DNA of 64,000 bases from Streptomyces prunicolor NBRC 13075 (GCF_000367365.1 NZ_BARF01000025.1:310001-374000); one strand, 5' to 3'. Numbered from the stretch's first letter, positions 8,597 to 17,819 are shown. The notes: generated by a model not told the origin, from the letters alone. Numbers and translations are program-made.

Positions 8597-8812
8597 GCGG
8601 GGCGGGACACCATCCACGGAGACACCCTGGAGCAGGCCGACCCACGATAGGGGAAGTGTTCGCTGTCTCAACCAGCAGGCACAGGAGCCGAGTCGGTTCC
8701 GTACTCCACCGCATTCGACTCGTCTCACGCCCTGGTCGATCGCGTCACGATGCTCACCATCACCCCCTTGCGGGTCACCCCTGCGCGAGGACCCCAACAG
8801 CAACAGGCCGGG

Positions 8813-9292
8813 CTAGTGGCTCGTCGCAGGCACCGGCCGTTCCGGAGCCGGAGTTCCGCCTGCCCGGTCGATGACGCGCAGCTCGTCGAGGCTGTCGGCG
8901 AGGGTGCGGCCCGCCAGCGCGTGGAGAACGGCCGCCTCGGTCTCGTCGGTGAGCCTGAGGAAGTATTCGGCGGAGTGGTTGGTGACCAGGCACTCCCGAG
9001 GCCCCTCCGGCCGGGGGGCCCACAGCGGCTTGTCGCCGATGGCCGAGCGGTAGATCTCCTCCAGCGTGATCCGGTCCGCCGGCCGGCCGAGGCGTACACC
9101 CCCGCTGCGGCCCTTGATGGACGTGACGAGAGAGTCCTGCACCAGCGGGACCATCAGCTTGCGCACCAGGCTCGGGTTCGTGTCCAGACTCCTGGCGAGC
9201 TGCGTCGAGCTGAGGACGGGACTGCCCTGCTCCTCGGCATGACCCAGCAGAAGCATGGCCTTCAGCGCGCTGGAGAACCTCACGTCCAGCAT
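8813..9292 (-). CDS. Rrf2-family transcriptional regulator
   Basis: 159 residues from ATG 9290-9292, with AGAGG eight bases upstream. The N-terminal winged helix (LDVRFSSALKAMLLLGHAEE ... LARSLDTNPSLVRKLMVPL ... GRSGGVRLGRPADRITL) is diagnostic of Rrf2 proteins. The usual C-terminal cluster of three cysteines that binds iron-sulfur in IscR/NsrR types is missing. Only one cysteine (ECLVTN) is present, so it is probably a thiol or ligand sensor rather than an Fe-S protein. It is divergent from the SnoaL-like/NADP-reductase pair, which it most likely represses along with itself through the inverted repeats between them. Confidence 0.85.
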   Translation of the reverse strand: MLDVRFSSALKAMLLLGHAEEQGSPVLSSTQLARSLDTNPSLVRKLMVPLVQDSLVTSIKGRSGGVRLGRPADRITLEEIYRSAIGDKPLWAPRPEGPRECLVTNHSAEYFLRLTDETEAAVLHALAGRTLADSLDELRVIDRAGGTPAPERPVPATSH

Positions 9293-9319
9293 GCTCGTAC
9301 CTCTTTCTTCCGCCGCTCG

Positions 9320-9365
9320 GTCGGGTGACTCCCGACGCCCCCATATTAGCAACTCTTACTGTTGC
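9320..9365. promoter_or_regulatory. Two inverted repeats between divergent Rrf2 and SnoaL-like genes
   Basis: GTCGGG-N5-CCCGAC spans 9320-9336 and GCAAC-N7-GTTGC spans 9349-9365. The second lies in a locally AT-richer patch and is the better operator candidate for the Rrf2 protein. Binding is inferred from position only. Confidence 0.5.
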
Positions 9366-9486
9366 ATTTCCGTCGAGAGATATGTACTTTTCACTCATGC
9401 AGATTGCGGCCGACCGAGGCACCTGCCCGTCTGCCGCACCAGCCCGGAAACCGACGGGCACACCACACGGAGAACCGGAGAACGCC

Positions 9487-9963
9487 ATGAGCACCGAGAC
9501 CGAGATCAGGCAGATCGTTTCCCGATACACCCGGGCCGCGGACCAGCGCGACGGCGAGGCGCTGGCACAGCTGTACGAGGCCGACGCGGTCGTCGAGGTC
9601 CACTACCACCGCGGGCCCGACGGGACGGAGCTGCTGGGCAAGATCTCCGGCGGAGCGCAGATCGCGGCGGCCATGTCCACGGCCATGGCACCGCACCCGC
9701 CCCTGGGCTGGAGCCACCACACCACATACGACCACCTGGTCTCCGTCGATGGCGACCAGGCCGGCATCGACACCCAGTTCATCACCTTCGACGTCGTCGG
9801 AATCAAGAAGCCCGAGGGCGGGTGGCCCGCCGGCACCTTCGGCGCCCAGGGCACCATCAAGCCGATCGAGTCCGGGTACTACCGCTTCTCCTTCCGCCGC
9901 ACCGACGGCGTCTGGCGCATCAGCCACCAGGACGTCATCCACGACATCCCGTACGTCTACTGA
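9487..9963 (+). CDS. SnoaL-like (NTF2-fold) polyketide-cyclase/dehydratase family protein
   Basis: 158 residues from ATG 9487, with CCGGAG seven bases upstream. Starts TEIRQIVSRYTRAADQRDGEAL and continues LYEADAVVEVHY, the typical SnoaL_4/NTF2 opening. Later TTYDHLVSVDGDQA and RTDGVWRISHQDVIHD complete the cone-shaped fold. No signal peptide. The exact substrate cannot be told; the fold serves isomerases, dehydratases and binding proteins. A strong hairpin follows, and the NADP-binding reductase-like gene begins 112 bases downstream. Divergence from an Rrf2 gene suggests an inducible redox or detoxification role. Confidence 0.8.
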   Translation: MSTETEIRQIVSRYTRAADQRDGEALAQLYEADAVVEVHYHRGPDGTELLGKISGGAQIAAAMSTAMAPHPPLGWSHHTTYDHLVSVDGDQAGIDTQFITFDVVGIKKPEGGWPAGTFGAQGTIKPIESGYYRFSFRRTDGVWRISHQDVIHDIPYVY

Positions 9964-9977
9964 TCGCTCGGCGGCAC

Positions 9978-10015
9978 CTGCAGCCCGCCCCCGGCACCCG
10001 CGAGGCGGGCTGCAG
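9978..10015 (+). terminator. Hairpin after the SnoaL-like gene
   Basis: CTGCAGCCCGCC (9978-9989) pairs perfectly with GGCGGGCTGCAG (10004-10015) around a 14-base loop, 14 bases after the stop codon. There is no U-run, as is common in high-GC actinobacteria. It may only partly separate the two genes. Confidence 0.65.
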
Positions 10016-10075
10016 CCACTTTCAGCAATCACCACTGAGTCGGCACTCGACCTCGACCAGGAGGTAGTCCCAGGC

Positions 10076-10759
10076 ATGACGACACTTGGACTCATCGGCA
10101 GTGGCAACATCGGCGGCACGCTCGCCCGGCTGGCGGTCGACGCCGGCCTGGACGTCGTACTCAGCAACTCGCGGGGGCCACAGACGCTCGACGGCCTCGT
10201 GGCCGAACTGGGGCCGCGGGCCCGCGCGGCAACTCCCGCACAGACGGCGGCAGATGCGGACTGGGTCGTCGTGACGATCCCGCTCAGCGCGGTGGGGGCG
10301 ATTCCCCGGGAGCCCCTCGTCGGCAAGACGGTCATCGACACCGGCAACTACTTCGCCCCGCGTGACGGCACCATCCCAGAACTCGAAACGCATGAACTCA
10401 CCGACAGCGAACTGCTCCAACGGCACCTGCCCGAGGCGCACGTCGTGAAGGCGTTCAACAACATCAACTACCAACACCTGAGGGCGTTGCCACGCCCCGT
10501 CGACGCGACCGACCGCACCTCGCTACCGATCGCCGGCAACGACCCGGACGCGAAGAAGCAAGCTTCCGAGTTGCTCTCGCTGCTCGGGTACGACTCCGTG
10601 GACATGGGTCCGCTCAGCGAGAGTTGGCGCTCACAAGTGGGCACTCCGGCCTTCTGCGTGCCCTACTCGGTGACCAAGGACGACCGGTACAGGAACCAGC
10701 CGGCCGCTCCCGCCTCCGCCGCGGAGATCCGCGCGGCACTGGCGTCGGCACAGCGCTGA
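10076..10759 (+). CDS. NADP-binding reductase of the F420-dependent NADP reductase-like (NpdG/DUF NAD-binding) family
   Basis: 227 residues; ATG 10076 follows CAGGAGGTAGTCCCAGGC, an excellent but slightly distant ribosome site. The N-terminus TLGLIGSGNIGGTLARLAVDA is a Rossmann GxGxxG nucleotide site and VVLSNSRGP carries the serine/arginine that prefers NADP phosphate. VVVTIPLSAV and VKAFNNINYQHL are shared with F420:NADP oxidoreductase-like proteins. Length fits the family. Whether it uses F420 cannot be judged from sequence alone. Probably co-regulated with the SnoaL-like gene under Rrf2. Confidence 0.8.
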   Translation: MTTLGLIGSGNIGGTLARLAVDAGLDVVLSNSRGPQTLDGLVAELGPRARAATPAQTAADADWVVVTIPLSAVGAIPREPLVGKTVIDTGNYFAPRDGTIPELETHELTDSELLQRHLPEAHVVKAFNNINYQHLRALPRPVDATDRTSLPIAGNDPDAKKQASELLSLLGYDSVDMGPLSESWRSQVGTPAFCVPYSVTKDDRYRNQPAAPASAAEIRAALASAQR

Positions 10760-10976
10760 GCCACGACGCACGCCGGGTGCCCCGACTCGCGGCCCTGCCG
10801 GGCCGCACACGGTTGCAGGTCAGCGCCGGATTCCCACCGGCATCCCCCGGTCGCACGCGTCTGCGGCGCTGGTGTTGCGGGCACAGGTACGGGTGCTCAA
10901 ACCCCGGCATGCCAGGGCCAGTTGGCACTCCGATGCCAGGGAGCACATCCGCGCACCCGTCCGCGCCCGCGACAGG

Positions 10977-12545
10977 TCAGCGGCGGTGCATCGTCTGCAA
11001 GGCCTCGACCAACACCTTCGGATCGTGGCCGCCCTTGTAGACCGGCGGCGGTTGCCGGTCCAGGCCCAGGAGTTGGGCTACGGCAGTCCAGGCGGTGCGT
11101 ACCGAGTACTCGACGGTGAAGACGACGTCGTCGGGGACCTCGGCGTACTGGCCGATGAAGGCCAGGTTGGTGGAGCCCTCGGGGACGACCTGCGGCCGGT
11201 CTCCCGAACTGCGCACCAGGAACTGGCTGGTGATGTACGGCATCAGCGCCGGGATCACGATCGAGTGGTCGAGAATCCGCGGGCCCTCCTCGAAGCGGAG
11301 GTGGTGCAGGACCTCGTCCAGGATCTCCCGGCCGGTGCACTCGCGCATCGGCTTGCGGACGAAGTCGCCCTCCCGGTCCGGGAAGAGGCCGTAGCCCCAC
11401 CACACGAAGGTGTCCTCGGGCTGCTCGCGGAAGTGCGGCTGATGGTTGAGGACGATGGTCAGCAGCCAGTTGGAGTCCTTGAAGGTGATCAGCCCGCCCT
11501 TGCCGGCCTCGCTGCCGCTGAACTTCTCCATCAGCTCGAAGAAGGTCGGGTCCTTCGTCGTCACCGTGAAGGACGCCCAAGTCGAGTCCGTGATGGAGGA
11601 GTTGAACACCGACGGATCGCCCAATCGACCCGGCCGCTTCGCCGCGAGCGTCTCCCACAACCGCCAGGATCCCGCGGCCCCGGAGGTGTCCAGCACGGGC
11701 GCGGTGTCGGTGGAACCGAGCGTCGAGTCGGCCGTCATCGAGCCGTTGGTGACCAGCACCAGATCACCGGGGCGGAGTTCCGTCTCCTCTCTACGGCCCT
11801 CCCGCGTCCAGGTGAGCGCCTCGACGGTGAGCGCGTCCCCGTCGGCCAGCCGCAAGTCGGTTACCCGCGTGCCGAGTTGGATGCTCACCCCCTGCTCGGT
11901 CAGCCACTTCACCAGCGGGCGCACGATGGAGTCGTACTGGTTGAAGCGAGTCCGGTAGATCCCCGACATGGAGTCGAAGGTCTTGAAGAGGTGGACGAAG
12001 CGGTTGAGGTAGCGGCGGAACTCGATCGCGCTGTGCCACGGCTCGAAGGCGAACGTCGTGCACCACATCCACCAGAAGTTCGTGCGGAAGAAGCCCTCGC
12101 TGAAGCAGTCGGTGATGCGCTTGCCGTCGAGCAGCTTCTCCGGGGTGCTCACGCACTTCACCAGTTCCAGCCGGTCGCGCTCGGAGAAACCCATCGAGTG
12201 GGAGTCGACGACCTTGCCCGCCGCGTCGACGAGCCGGGCGTGGTCGTCCCAGGCGAAGTCCTCGTGGAAGGCGAAGGTGTCCTCGGTCACCGACTTCGAC
12301 GGGTCGTCCAGGGACGGGATCGAGCCCAGCAGGTCGTATGTGCAGTCGAAGTGGATCTCGAACATCCGGCCGCCGCGCATCGTGTACCCGGTCTCGGGCG
12401 AACCGGCCGCGTCGAGGCTCCCGCCCTTCCGGTCCTGCTCCTCAAGCACCAGGATGTCCGACCCCGCGAACCCGCCCTCACGGATCAGGAACGCCGCCGC
12501 CGACAAGGCCGCGACACCACTTCCCACCAGGTAAGCCTTCGCCAT
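10977..12545 (-). CDS. ohyA: Oleate hydratase (MCRA family flavoprotein)
   Basis: 522 residues from ATG 12543-12545, with AGGAGGG upstream. The FAD-binding start AYLVGSGVAALSAAAFLIREG and the family block GGSLDAAGS...GYTMRGGRMFEIHFDC are characteristic, as are FRTNFWWMWCTTFAFEPWHSA and later FVWWGYGLFPD. Known reaction: FAD-dependent, redox-neutral addition of water to cis-9 (or cis-12) double bonds of unsaturated fatty acids, giving 10-hydroxy acids. Length is near the shorter actinobacterial members (about 520-590). No signal peptide; probably cytoplasmic or membrane-peripheral. It lies alone, convergent with the NADP-binding gene, with Kup upstream 240 bases away. Confidence 0.9.
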   Translation of the reverse strand: MAKAYLVGSGVAALSAAAFLIREGGFAGSDILVLEEQDRKGGSLDAAGSPETGYTMRGGRMFEIHFDCTYDLLGSIPSLDDPSKSVTEDTFAFHEDFAWDDHARLVDAAGKVVDSHSMGFSERDRLELVKCVSTPEKLLDGKRITDCFSEGFFRTNFWWMWCTTFAFEPWHSAIEFRRYLNRFVHLFKTFDSMSGIYRTRFNQYDSIVRPLVKWLTEQGVSIQLGTRVTDLRLADGDALTVEALTWTREGRREETELRPGDLVLVTNGSMTADSTLGSTDTAPVLDTSGAAGSWRLWETLAAKRPGRLGDPSVFNSSITDSTWASFTVTTKDPTFFELMEKFSGSEAGKGGLITFKDSNWLLTIVLNHQPHFREQPEDTFVWWGYGLFPDREGDFVRKPMRECTGREILDEVLHHLRFEEGPRILDHSIVIPALMPYITSQFLVRSSGDRPQVVPEGSTNLAFIGQYAEVPDDVVFTVEYSVRTAWTAVAQLLGLDRQPPPVYKGGHDPKVLVEALQTMHRR

Positions 12546-12785
12546 GAACGCCGTCCCTCCTTGATGCCTTGATGCCTACTCGCCCGCTTGCCGACTCGCC
12601 TACTTGCCTTCACGCCGCGGCCATGGGCAGCCCGAGCGGAAGCGCGGGCGCCTCACCGGCGTGCGGTCGGCCTCCCCAGCCTTGGCCGCGAACCCCTCGC
12701 CCGCAGCAGGGCGGGGCCGAACGAGTGACCTGTCCGGCCGAAGCGACCGCACCGCGTCCGCCTCGACACCATGCATCAGGTGGGT

Positions 12786-14756
12786 CTACACCTCGATGTG
12801 CCACCCCATGATGATCGTCCGGTCGCGCGGCAGGCCGAAGTGCTCGGCGGCGTCGGCCGTGATGTGGGAGGTGGCGATGAACAGCCGTTTCCGCCAGGGA
12901 GCCATCGTCGGTGCCGGGCCGCGCCGTAGCTCGATCGTCGACAGGAAGTAGGACGCCTGGTCGAGCAGCAACGGGCCCTCGGTGTCGGCAGGGTCGAGCA
13001 TCGCCAGCGTGCCGGGCACGTCCGGTGTCTCCATGTAGCCGAACCGCGCGGTGACGTGGACGATCCCGTCGTCGGCGTACCCGAGGCCGTCGACGACGAT
13101 CCGCCGGTCGGCCGGTACGCGGGGCACCGGCTCGGTCTCGATGGAGAGGATCACGACCTGCTCGTGCCGCACATGGTTGTGTTCCACGTTGGCCCGCATG
13201 GCGAGCGGCGCCGTCTGCTTGCCCCGGTTGAGGAACACCGCCGTGCCGGGGACCTGGAGCACCGGCCGCTCCCCGCTGCGGAGTTCGTCGACGAACTCGC
13301 GCAACGAGCCCTCGTGGTCCGCTCGTTCGGCGGTGACGACCTCACGGCCGCGCTGCCAGGTCGTCATCACGGTGAACGCGGTGAGACCGATCAGCAGGGG
13401 CAGCCACGCGCCGTGCACGAGCTTGGTCAGGTTGGCCGCCACGAACAGCAGATCCACAGCGAGCAGAAGCGTCGCGCCGGTCGCGATCAGCCACACCGGC
13501 GTGGCCCATTTCGCGCGGGCGACGTAGAAGAACAGCAGCGTGGTGATGGTGATGGTGCCGGTGACCGCCATGCCGAACGCGAAGGCCAGCGCGGCGGAGC
13601 TGCGGAACGCGAAGACCAGGGTGAGGACCGAGACCATCAGCAGCCAGTTGATCCAGGGGACGTAGATCTGGCCGATGGTGGACTCGGAGGTGTGCGCGAT
13701 CCGCAGCCTCGGGAGGTAGCCGAGCTGGGCCGCCTGGGAGGCGACCGAGTACGCGCCGGTGATCACCGCCTGCGAGGCGATCACCGTGGCGGCCGTGGCC
13801 AGCAGGACCATCGGCCACCGTCCCCAGTGGGGCACGAGCAGGAAGAACGGGCTGCTGATGTTGGCCGGGTCGTCGAGGATCAGCGCGCCCTGGCCGAAGT
13901 AGCTCAGGACGCAGGCGGGGAAGACGAGGAACAGCCAGCCGCGCGTGATGGCCCGGCGGCCGAAGTGCCCCATGTCCGCGTAGAGCGCCTCCGCGCCGGT
14001 GACCGCGAGCACGACCGCGGCGAGCGCGAAGAAGGCGGTGCCGAAGTGGCCGAAGAGGAAGCCCAGCGCGTAACTCGGCCACAGCGCCCGGAGGATGGCC
14101 GGGTGATCGGCGATCCCTACGACGCCGCACGTGCCGATGGACACGAACCAGAGGATCATGACCGGCCCGAACACCCGGCCCACCGCCGCAGTTCCCCTGC
14201 GCTGCACCAGGAACAGCAGCACGATGATCACCGCGGTGACGGGCACGACCGCGTCGTCCAGCGACGGCTCGACGACCTTGAGCCCCTCGACCGCGGACAG
14301 CACCGAGATCGCCGGGGTGATCATGCTGTCGCCGAAGAACAGCGACGCGCCGAAGATGCCCAGCGCGGTCAGCACGACGGCCGTCCGCCCACCTCCCTGC
14401 GAACTCCACCGCCGCACCAGGGTGATCAGCGCCATGATGCCGCCCTCACCCTCGTTGTCGGCACGCATCGCCAGCAGCACGTAGGTGACCGTGACGATGA
14501 CCATCACCGACCAGAGGACCAGCGACACCACCCCGTACACGTTCTGCGTGCTGACCGGGACCGGGTGCGGATCGCTCGGGCTGAACACGGTCTGGAGGGT
14601 GTAGATCGGGCTGGTCCCGATGTCACCGAAGACCACGCCCAGCGCACCGATGACGACCGCGAGCCGTACCGCGTCCCGCGCGCTCGCGGAACGGGCCTCC
14701 GGCGGCCCCGACGCGGCTGCTCCCTCCGCCGCTGCCCCGTCCCGACCATCGGCCAT
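12786..14756 (-). CDS. kup: Kup-family potassium uptake permease
   Basis: 656 residues, ATG 14754-14756 with GAGGAGGATCACC before it. After a short acidic/alanine-rich cytoplasmic tail come about twelve membrane helices (residues 25-470), beginning with VIGALGVVFGDIGTSPIYTLQTVF, here quoted as GDIGTSPIYTL, the signature of KUP/HAK/KT transporters. ADNEGEGGIMALITL and GDSMITPAISVLSAVEGL are further family blocks. A hydrophilic C-terminal domain (about 490-656) contains RANVEHNHVRHEQVV, also typical. Role: proton-coupled K+ uptake across the cytoplasmic membrane. The monocistronic layout and 240-base gap to oleate hydratase suggest independent expression. Confidence 0.95.
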   Translation of the reverse strand: MADGRDGAAAEGAAASGPPEARSASARDAVRLAVVIGALGVVFGDIGTSPIYTLQTVFSPSDPHPVPVSTQNVYGVVSLVLWSVMVIVTVTYVLLAMRADNEGEGGIMALITLVRRWSSQGGGRTAVVLTALGIFGASLFFGDSMITPAISVLSAVEGLKVVEPSLDDAVVPVTAVIIVLLFLVQRRGTAAVGRVFGPVMILWFVSIGTCGVVGIADHPAILRALWPSYALGFLFGHFGTAFFALAAVVLAVTGAEALYADMGHFGRRAITRGWLFLVFPACVLSYFGQGALILDDPANISSPFFLLVPHWGRWPMVLLATAATVIASQAVITGAYSVASQAAQLGYLPRLRIAHTSESTIGQIYVPWINWLLMVSVLTLVFAFRSSAALAFAFGMAVTGTITITTLLFFYVARAKWATPVWLIATGATLLLAVDLLFVAANLTKLVHGAWLPLLIGLTAFTVMTTWQRGREVVTAERADHEGSLREFVDELRSGERPVLQVPGTAVFLNRGKQTAPLAMRANVEHNHVRHEQVVILSIETEPVPRVPADRRIVVDGLGYADDGIVHVTARFGYMETPDVPGTLAMLDPADTEGPLLLDQASYFLSTIELRRGPAPTMAPWRKRLFIATSHITADAAEHFGLPRDRTIIMGWHIEV

Positions 14757-14994
14757 GGTGATCCTCCTCCTCGCGGACCGCGATGCCGCGGGCCCGGTGC
14801 ATCGGGGCGGACACTACCCATGCACCGGCCACTACCCAGGCACCGGCACGCTCGCCCGCAGGGGCACGCCCCGGCGCCGCGGGCCGCGTCGCCCGACACC
14901 CTCGTCCAGGCCGGGGCACGCCGCGTCACCCCTCCCCCGCTCCCCACCCGGACGTAGGCTCACCGCACCACCGCCACCCGAGGGAGCCCCGCCC

Positions 14995-15345
14995 GTGACC
15001 GTCCGAGTGCGCCGTGTCTACGATCCGCCCGAGCCGCAGGACGGTGTGCGCGTCCTGGTCGACCGGCTGTGGCCGCGCGGCCTGTCCAAGGACGCGGCCC
15101 GGGTCGACGAGTGGCCCAAGGCCCTCACCCCGTCGACCGAACTGCGCCGCTGGTACCACGCGGGCGAGGGCTCCTACGACGAGTTCAGCAGCCGCTACGA
15201 AGCCGAGCTCGCCGAACCCGAGGCGGCTCAACTCCTGCACACCTTGCGGAACTTGGTCCGGATGGGACCGGTGACCCTGGTGACGGCGGTCAGGTCGCCG
15301 GAGCAGAGTCACGCCTCGGTGCTGGCCCGCCTCCTTGAGGGGTGA
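14995..15345 (+). CDS. DUF488 family protein
   Basis: 116 residues from GTG 14995, preceded by GAGGGAGCCCC. TVRVRRVYDPPEPQDGVRVLVDRLWPRGLSK is a hallmark DUF488 opening (quoted here in parts: RVYDPP, DRLWPRGLSK). VDEWPKALTPSTELRRWYH and RYEAEL follow, and the end reads TLVTAVRSPEQSHASVL. The family is small, cytoplasmic and functionally unassigned; a uracil-DNA-glycosylase- or nuclease-like role has been speculated elsewhere. It is divergent from kup and convergent with the flavin dehydrogenase, with no obvious operon partner. Confidence 0.85.
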   Translation: MTVRVRRVYDPPEPQDGVRVLVDRLWPRGLSKDAARVDEWPKALTPSTELRRWYHAGEGSYDEFSSRYEAELAEPEAAQLLHTLRNLVRMGPVTLVTAVRSPEQSHASVLARLLEG

Positions 15346-15376
15346 GGAGACGGGCCGCAGGGCCGATCACGTACCG

Positions 15377-17050
15377 CTAGGCCGTCTGCTTGGCCGCCGC
15401 GCGTCCCGCCGCACGGCCCGAGAAGAGGCAGCCACCCAGGAACGTGCCTTCGAGGGCGTTGTAGCCGTGCACGCCACCGCCGCCGAAGCCGGCGACCTCG
15501 CCCGCCGCGTACAACCCGCCGATCGGCTTTCCGTCGGCGGCCAACGCCCGTGAGTCCAGGTCCGTCTGGATGCCGCCGAGGGTCTTGCGGGTCAGGACGT
15601 GCAGCTTGACGCCGATCAGAGGGCCGGCCGCCGGGTCCAGGATGCGGTGCGGGGTGGCGACCCGGCCGAGGCGGTCGCCGATGTAGCGGCGGGCGTTGCG
15701 GATGCCCTGGATCTGGGAGTCCTTGCTGTAGGGGTTGGCCATCTGGAGGTCGCGGGCCTCGATCTGACGGCGCACCACGGCCGCGTCCAGGAGCGGCTTG
15801 TCGGTCAACTGGTTCATTTTCTCCACCAGTTGCTCCAGGTTCCCGGCGGTCACGAAGTCGGCGCCCTTGCGCAGGAACGCGTCCACCGGACCGGGGGCGC
15901 CCTTGCCGAGCAGCCGGTCGCGCAGCACCGCCTTCTTGTCCTTGGCGGTGATGTCGGGGTTCTGCTCGGAGCCCGACAGCGCGAACTCCTTCTCGATGAT
16001 CTTCTGCGTGAGGATGAACCAGGAGTGGTCGTGGTCCGCCAAGTCCTCAGTGGTACGCAGGTACTTGAGGGTGCTGAGGGTGTCGTAGCCCGGCAGGCAC
16101 GGGTCGGGCAGGCGGCGGCCGAGGGCGTCGAACCACAGGGACGACGGGCCGGGCAGGATGCGGATGCCGTGGCCGGGCCAGACCGGGTTCCAGTTCTGCA
16201 GGCCCTCGGTGTAGTGCCACATGCGGTCGCGGTTGACCAGTCGTGCGCCCGCCTCGGCGCTGATGTCGAGCATGCGGCCGTCGACGTAGGCCGGTACGCC
16301 GGTGATCATCTCGGCGGGCGGGGTGCCGAGGCGCTCGGGCCAGTACTCGCGGACGATGTCGTGGTTGGCGCCGATGCCGCCGGTGGTGACGACGACGGCC
16401 TGCGCGGTGAGTTCGAACGCGCCGATGGCCTCGCGGCTGGAGGAGACCCCGCGGGCCGCGTTGTCCTCGGCCAGGACCGTGCCGCGGACGCCGCGCGCCT
16501 CACCCTCCTCGACCACCAACTCGTCGACCTGGTGGCGGTAGTAGAAGGTGAGCAGTCCGTCGCGGGCGGCCTGCCTGGCGTAGTCCACGAAGGGTTCGAC
16601 GACTCCGGTGCCGGTGCCCCAGGTGACGTGGAAGCGCGGCACGGAGTTGCCGTGGCCGTGGGCGCGCAGATCGCCGCGTTCCGCCCAGCCGACCGTGGGC
16701 AGCAGCTTGATGCCGTGCCCGTCGAGCCAGGTCCGCTTCTCGCCGGCCGCGAACTCGACGTAGGCGCGCGCCCAGCGCACCGCCCACGAGTCCTCGTCGT
16801 CGACGCGGTCGAAGCCGGCGCTGCCCTGCCAGTCGTTCCAGGCGAGGTCGAAGGAGTCCTTGATGCCGAGGCGGCGCTGTTCCGGCGAGTCGACGAGGAA
16901 CAGCCCGCCGAAGGACCAGAACGCCTGCCCGCCGAGGTTGTTGGCGTTCTCCTGGTCGACGAGCGCGACCCGCCGTCCCCGGCTGGTCAGTTCATGGGCC
17001 GCGACCAGACCGGCCAGCCCGGCTCCGACGACGATGACGTCCGCATCCAT
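15377..17050 (-). CDS. FAD-dependent dehydrogenase of the fumarate reductase/3-ketosteroid dehydrogenase-like family
   Basis: 557 residues from ATG 17048-17050. DADVIVVGAGLAGLVAAHEL is the FAD Rossmann fold, then QENANNLGGQAFWSFGGLF and SWAVRWARAYVEFA. TGGIGANHDIVREYWP is mid-protein and LYAAGEVAGFGGGGVHGYNALEGTFLGGCLFSGR (quoted AAGEVAGFGGGGVHGYNAL) closes the FAD site. This is the FAD_binding_2 group that contains fumarate reductase flavoproteins and KstD. The substrate is not evident; actinobacterial members are generally labelled FAD-binding dehydrogenase. It lies 28 bases after the TetR gene on the same strand, so both are likely one transcript governed by the operator at 17732-17764. 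Confidence 0.85.
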   Translation of the reverse strand: MDADVIVVGAGLAGLVAAHELTSRGRRVALVDQENANNLGGQAFWSFGGLFLVDSPEQRRLGIKDSFDLAWNDWQGSAGFDRVDDEDSWAVRWARAYVEFAAGEKRTWLDGHGIKLLPTVGWAERGDLRAHGHGNSVPRFHVTWGTGTGVVEPFVDYARQAARDGLLTFYYRHQVDELVVEEGEARGVRGTVLAEDNAARGVSSSREAIGAFELTAQAVVVTTGGIGANHDIVREYWPERLGTPPAEMITGVPAYVDGRMLDISAEAGARLVNRDRMWHYTEGLQNWNPVWPGHGIRILPGPSSLWFDALGRRLPDPCLPGYDTLSTLKYLRTTEDLADHDHSWFILTQKIIEKEFALSGSEQNPDITAKDKKAVLRDRLLGKGAPGPVDAFLRKGADFVTAGNLEQLVEKMNQLTDKPLLDAAVVRRQIEARDLQMANPYSKDSQIQGIRNARRYIGDRLGRVATPHRILDPAAGPLIGVKLHVLTRKTLGGIQTDLDSRALAADGKPIGGLYAAGEVAGFGGGGVHGYNALEGTFLGGCLFSGRAAGRAAAKQTA

Positions 17051-17078
17051 GGCGACGTTGCCCTTCTCAAGTGAGTTG

Positions 17079-17705
17079 TCATTCAGGGGTGTTGCTGCCG
17101 TCGGTCAGCAGCGCGGTGAGCAACTGCTTGAGCCAGGAGCGCGCCCGCTCGGCGTCCTTGTCGAGCAGCAGTTGGGTGGTGACTCCGTCGTACGCGGCGA
17201 TCACCGCGTGCGCCACGCTGTCGATGTCGCCCAGTACGGCGGGGAGTTGCGTGTGTCCGCGCGCCCGGGTGAGCCGGTCGGCGATCGCGCCGCGCAGCCG
17301 TGCCCGGTGATCGAGGAGGGTCTGGGCGACGGCCGGGTCCCGAGCCGCGTGCACCAGGAAGTCGGTCTTCACCAGGAGCCAGTCCAGGTCGAGGAGCAGC
17401 ACGTCGGTGACCCGGTCCACTGCGGCGGGCACATCGAGGTCGGGCTCGTCGAGCGCGAGCGCACCGGCCACCTGGTCGGCGATCAGCTCGGCGCGGTCCC
17501 GGTAGAGGGCGAAGAACAGCTCGTCCAGGCTGCCGAAGTTCGAATAGAACGCGCCCCGGCTGTATCCGGCGGCCTCGCAGACTTCCTCGATGGAGACCCG
17601 CCCGAACCCTTTCGCCGCGAACACGGCGAACGCGGCGTCCAACAGATTGGCGCGCGTGCGCACCCGGCGCCTGGTCACACGCTTGGCCGTCGCCTCCGCC
17701 ACCAT
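17079..17705 (-). CDS. TetR-family regulator
   Basis: 208 residues from ATG 17703-17705. The N-terminal helix-turn-helix reads ANLLDAAFAVFAAKGFGRVS, then IEEVCEAAGYSRGAFYSNFGSLDELFFAL, with the standard TetR Y-x-x-F recognition helix. The C-terminal half (about 85-208) is a variable ligand pocket. It is first gene of an operon with the flavin dehydrogenase and divergent from the AlkB-like gene; two GATAC/GTATC inverted repeats lie 27-59 bases upstream. Probable autorepressor controlling both directions. Confidence 0.88.
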   Translation of the reverse strand: MVAEATAKRVTRRRVRTRANLLDAAFAVFAAKGFGRVSIEEVCEAAGYSRGAFYSNFGSLDELFFALYRDRAELIADQVAGALALDEPDLDVPAAVDRVTDVLLLDLDWLLVKTDFLVHAARDPAVAQTLLDHRARLRGAIADRLTRARGHTQLPAVLGDIDSVAHAVIAAYDGVTTQLLLDKDAERARSWLKQLLTALLTDGSNTPE

Positions 17706-17731
17706 GCCCGGACCTCCGCGTCCCGATGTTC

Positions 17732-17764
17732 GATACGCGAATGTATCCGATACACCGATGTATC
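17732..17764. promoter_or_regulatory. Double TetR-type operator
   Basis: Two successive inverted repeats GATAC-N6-GTATC lie at 17732-17747 and 17749-17764, 17 bases centre to centre. They sit between divergent tetR (start 17705) and the AlkB-like gene (start 17820). Tandem 17-bp-phased sites fit cooperative TetR dimer binding; this is inferred. Confidence 0.7.
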
Positions 17765-17819
17765 GAAAGAGCGGAGTTCAAATGGGAACAGATATTCGAA
17801 TAAGGAGTACGCTGGCCCC

